From Bacteroidia bacterium (GTDB lineage: Bacteria; Bacteroidota; Bacteroidia; Bacteroidales; Azobacteroidaceae), in NCBI GenBank assembly GCA_025996865.1, contig BNTV01000029.1, positions 1 to 42,615 on the forward strand: a stretch of 42,615 nt of DNA, in the 5' to 3' direction. The notes beneath the pieces are model-generated. The model made no database searches, had not been told where the DNA came from, and saw only the letters and a list, made by a program, of their open reading frames with translations. Position numbers and translations under genes: made by a program. This document shows, in pieces, positions 42,274 through 42,615 of the stretch; position 1 is the first letter of the stretch, and each line of letters begins with the position of its first letter.

Positions 42274-42349
42274 GGAACGCTGATTTTTTTATTCTTATGT
42301 ATCAGTTTCCATTTTTTTATCTGCGAAAATCCGCGTTATCTGCGTTCTA
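42274..42349. repeat. Repeat between leuC and leuD, related to 41592-41675
   Basis: On the minus strand it begins at the leuC stop codon with TAGAACGCAGATAACGCGG and closes with an imperfect inverse (ATCAGCGTTCC). The family is the same as in the next gap of this operon, but more degraded. Confidence 0.55.
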
Positions 42350-42615
42350 AAAACCACGCGGGTCTGTAATGCACCCTGAGACGGCGACGGCAGCGGCGAC
42401 CAAAGGGCCGGCCAGAATCGTCCGGGCGCCAGGTCCTTGCCGTCCTTCAAAATTGCGGTTCGATGTCGATACGGCATATTTTCCGGCGGGAACTTTGTCG
42501 TCATTCATCGCCAGACAAGCCGAACATCCCGGCTGGCGGATTTCAAATCCCGCTGCTTCCAATATCTTATCTAAACCTTCTTCGCGAATTTGCGTGTCCA
42601 CTTTCCACGAACCGG
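42347..42615 (-). CDS. leuC: 3-isopropylmalate dehydratase large subunit (5' partial)
   Basis: Only the last 88 or so residues are in the window; the frame is open to the edge ([18 protein letters not shown]). The cluster-binding part is clear: [19 protein letters not shown] with the CxxC pair that ligates the 4Fe-4S centre, then [19 protein letters not shown] and the closing [22 protein letters not shown] region. With LeuD it forms the isopropylmalate isomerase. It is followed by a repeat-filled gap of 87 bp and then leuD. An internal GTG at 42601 is not a real start, since homology continues upstream of it. Confidence 0.96.
   Translation of the reverse strand, partial: GSWKVDTQIREEGLDKILEAAGFEIRQPGCSACLAMNDDKVPAGKYAVSTSNRNFEGRQGPGARTILAGPLVAAAVAVSGCITDPRGF

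Overview
The window looks like a chromosomal segment of a Bacteroidales/Bacteroidota bacterium. The evidence is a SusC/SusD pair, a GH97 enzyme with a type IX secretion tail, repeated promoters of the Bacteroidota form TTTG-N19..22-TAnnTTTG, SusD and GH95 lipoprotein signals, and gene families largely restricted to this phylum. Genus cannot be told from the sequence alone. Both ends are cut: a GH97 gene on the left and leuC on the right are partial. No rRNA, tRNA or CRISPR array was seen.

Left block (1-4039, + strand): the 3' end of a glycan-degradation cluster, GH97 - GH95 - aldose 1-epimerase, tightly packed. Next block (4068-20778, - strand): one large export operon read TolC -> HlyD-type adaptor -> five tandem double-FtsX permeases (about 770-810 aa each) -> one ATPase. 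It starts from a good sigma-54 promoter (TGGCAC-N5-TTGTT at 20823-20838) with two tandem palindromic activator sites at 20895-20931. Nearly every gap in this operon is filled with a repeat or an inserted module. Two gaps hold toxin-antitoxin (TA) modules: an intact MazF-like pair, and a decayed antitoxin/PIN chimera. Both modules are bounded by the same pair of elements: a 25-bp direct repeat resembling a Bacteroidota rRNA boxA, and a CGTGTAAA hairpin terminator.

Middle block (20935-32496, - strand): a sugar-porter MFS gene with its own promoter, then a five-gene operon read N-terminal-nucleophile (Ntn) amidohydrolase -> M14 carboxypeptidase -> SusC -> SusD -> acidic amino acid/dicarboxylate symporter. 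I read this as a peptide-utilisation locus rather than a glycan one: periplasmic peptidases, an outer-membrane importer pair and an inner-membrane amino-acid carrier.

Accessory island (32612-33853): a broken RAYT/IS200-type transposase remnant between near-perfect 137/141-bp inverted repeats, followed by a 46-aa putative antitoxin and a PIN toxin. Right block: core housekeeping genes. These are purD with a small membrane protein (+); cysS - thioesterase - mnmD (-, joined by 4-bp overlaps); thyA-folA (+, 4-bp overlap); and a leucine-pathway operon leuC-leuD-LeuA/CimA-like (-), whose two gaps hold the same kind of quasi-palindromic repeat.

Most worth a second look: the sigma-54 export operon with five paralogous permeases, the twin TA cassettes with boxA-like ends, and the peptide-utilisation operon.
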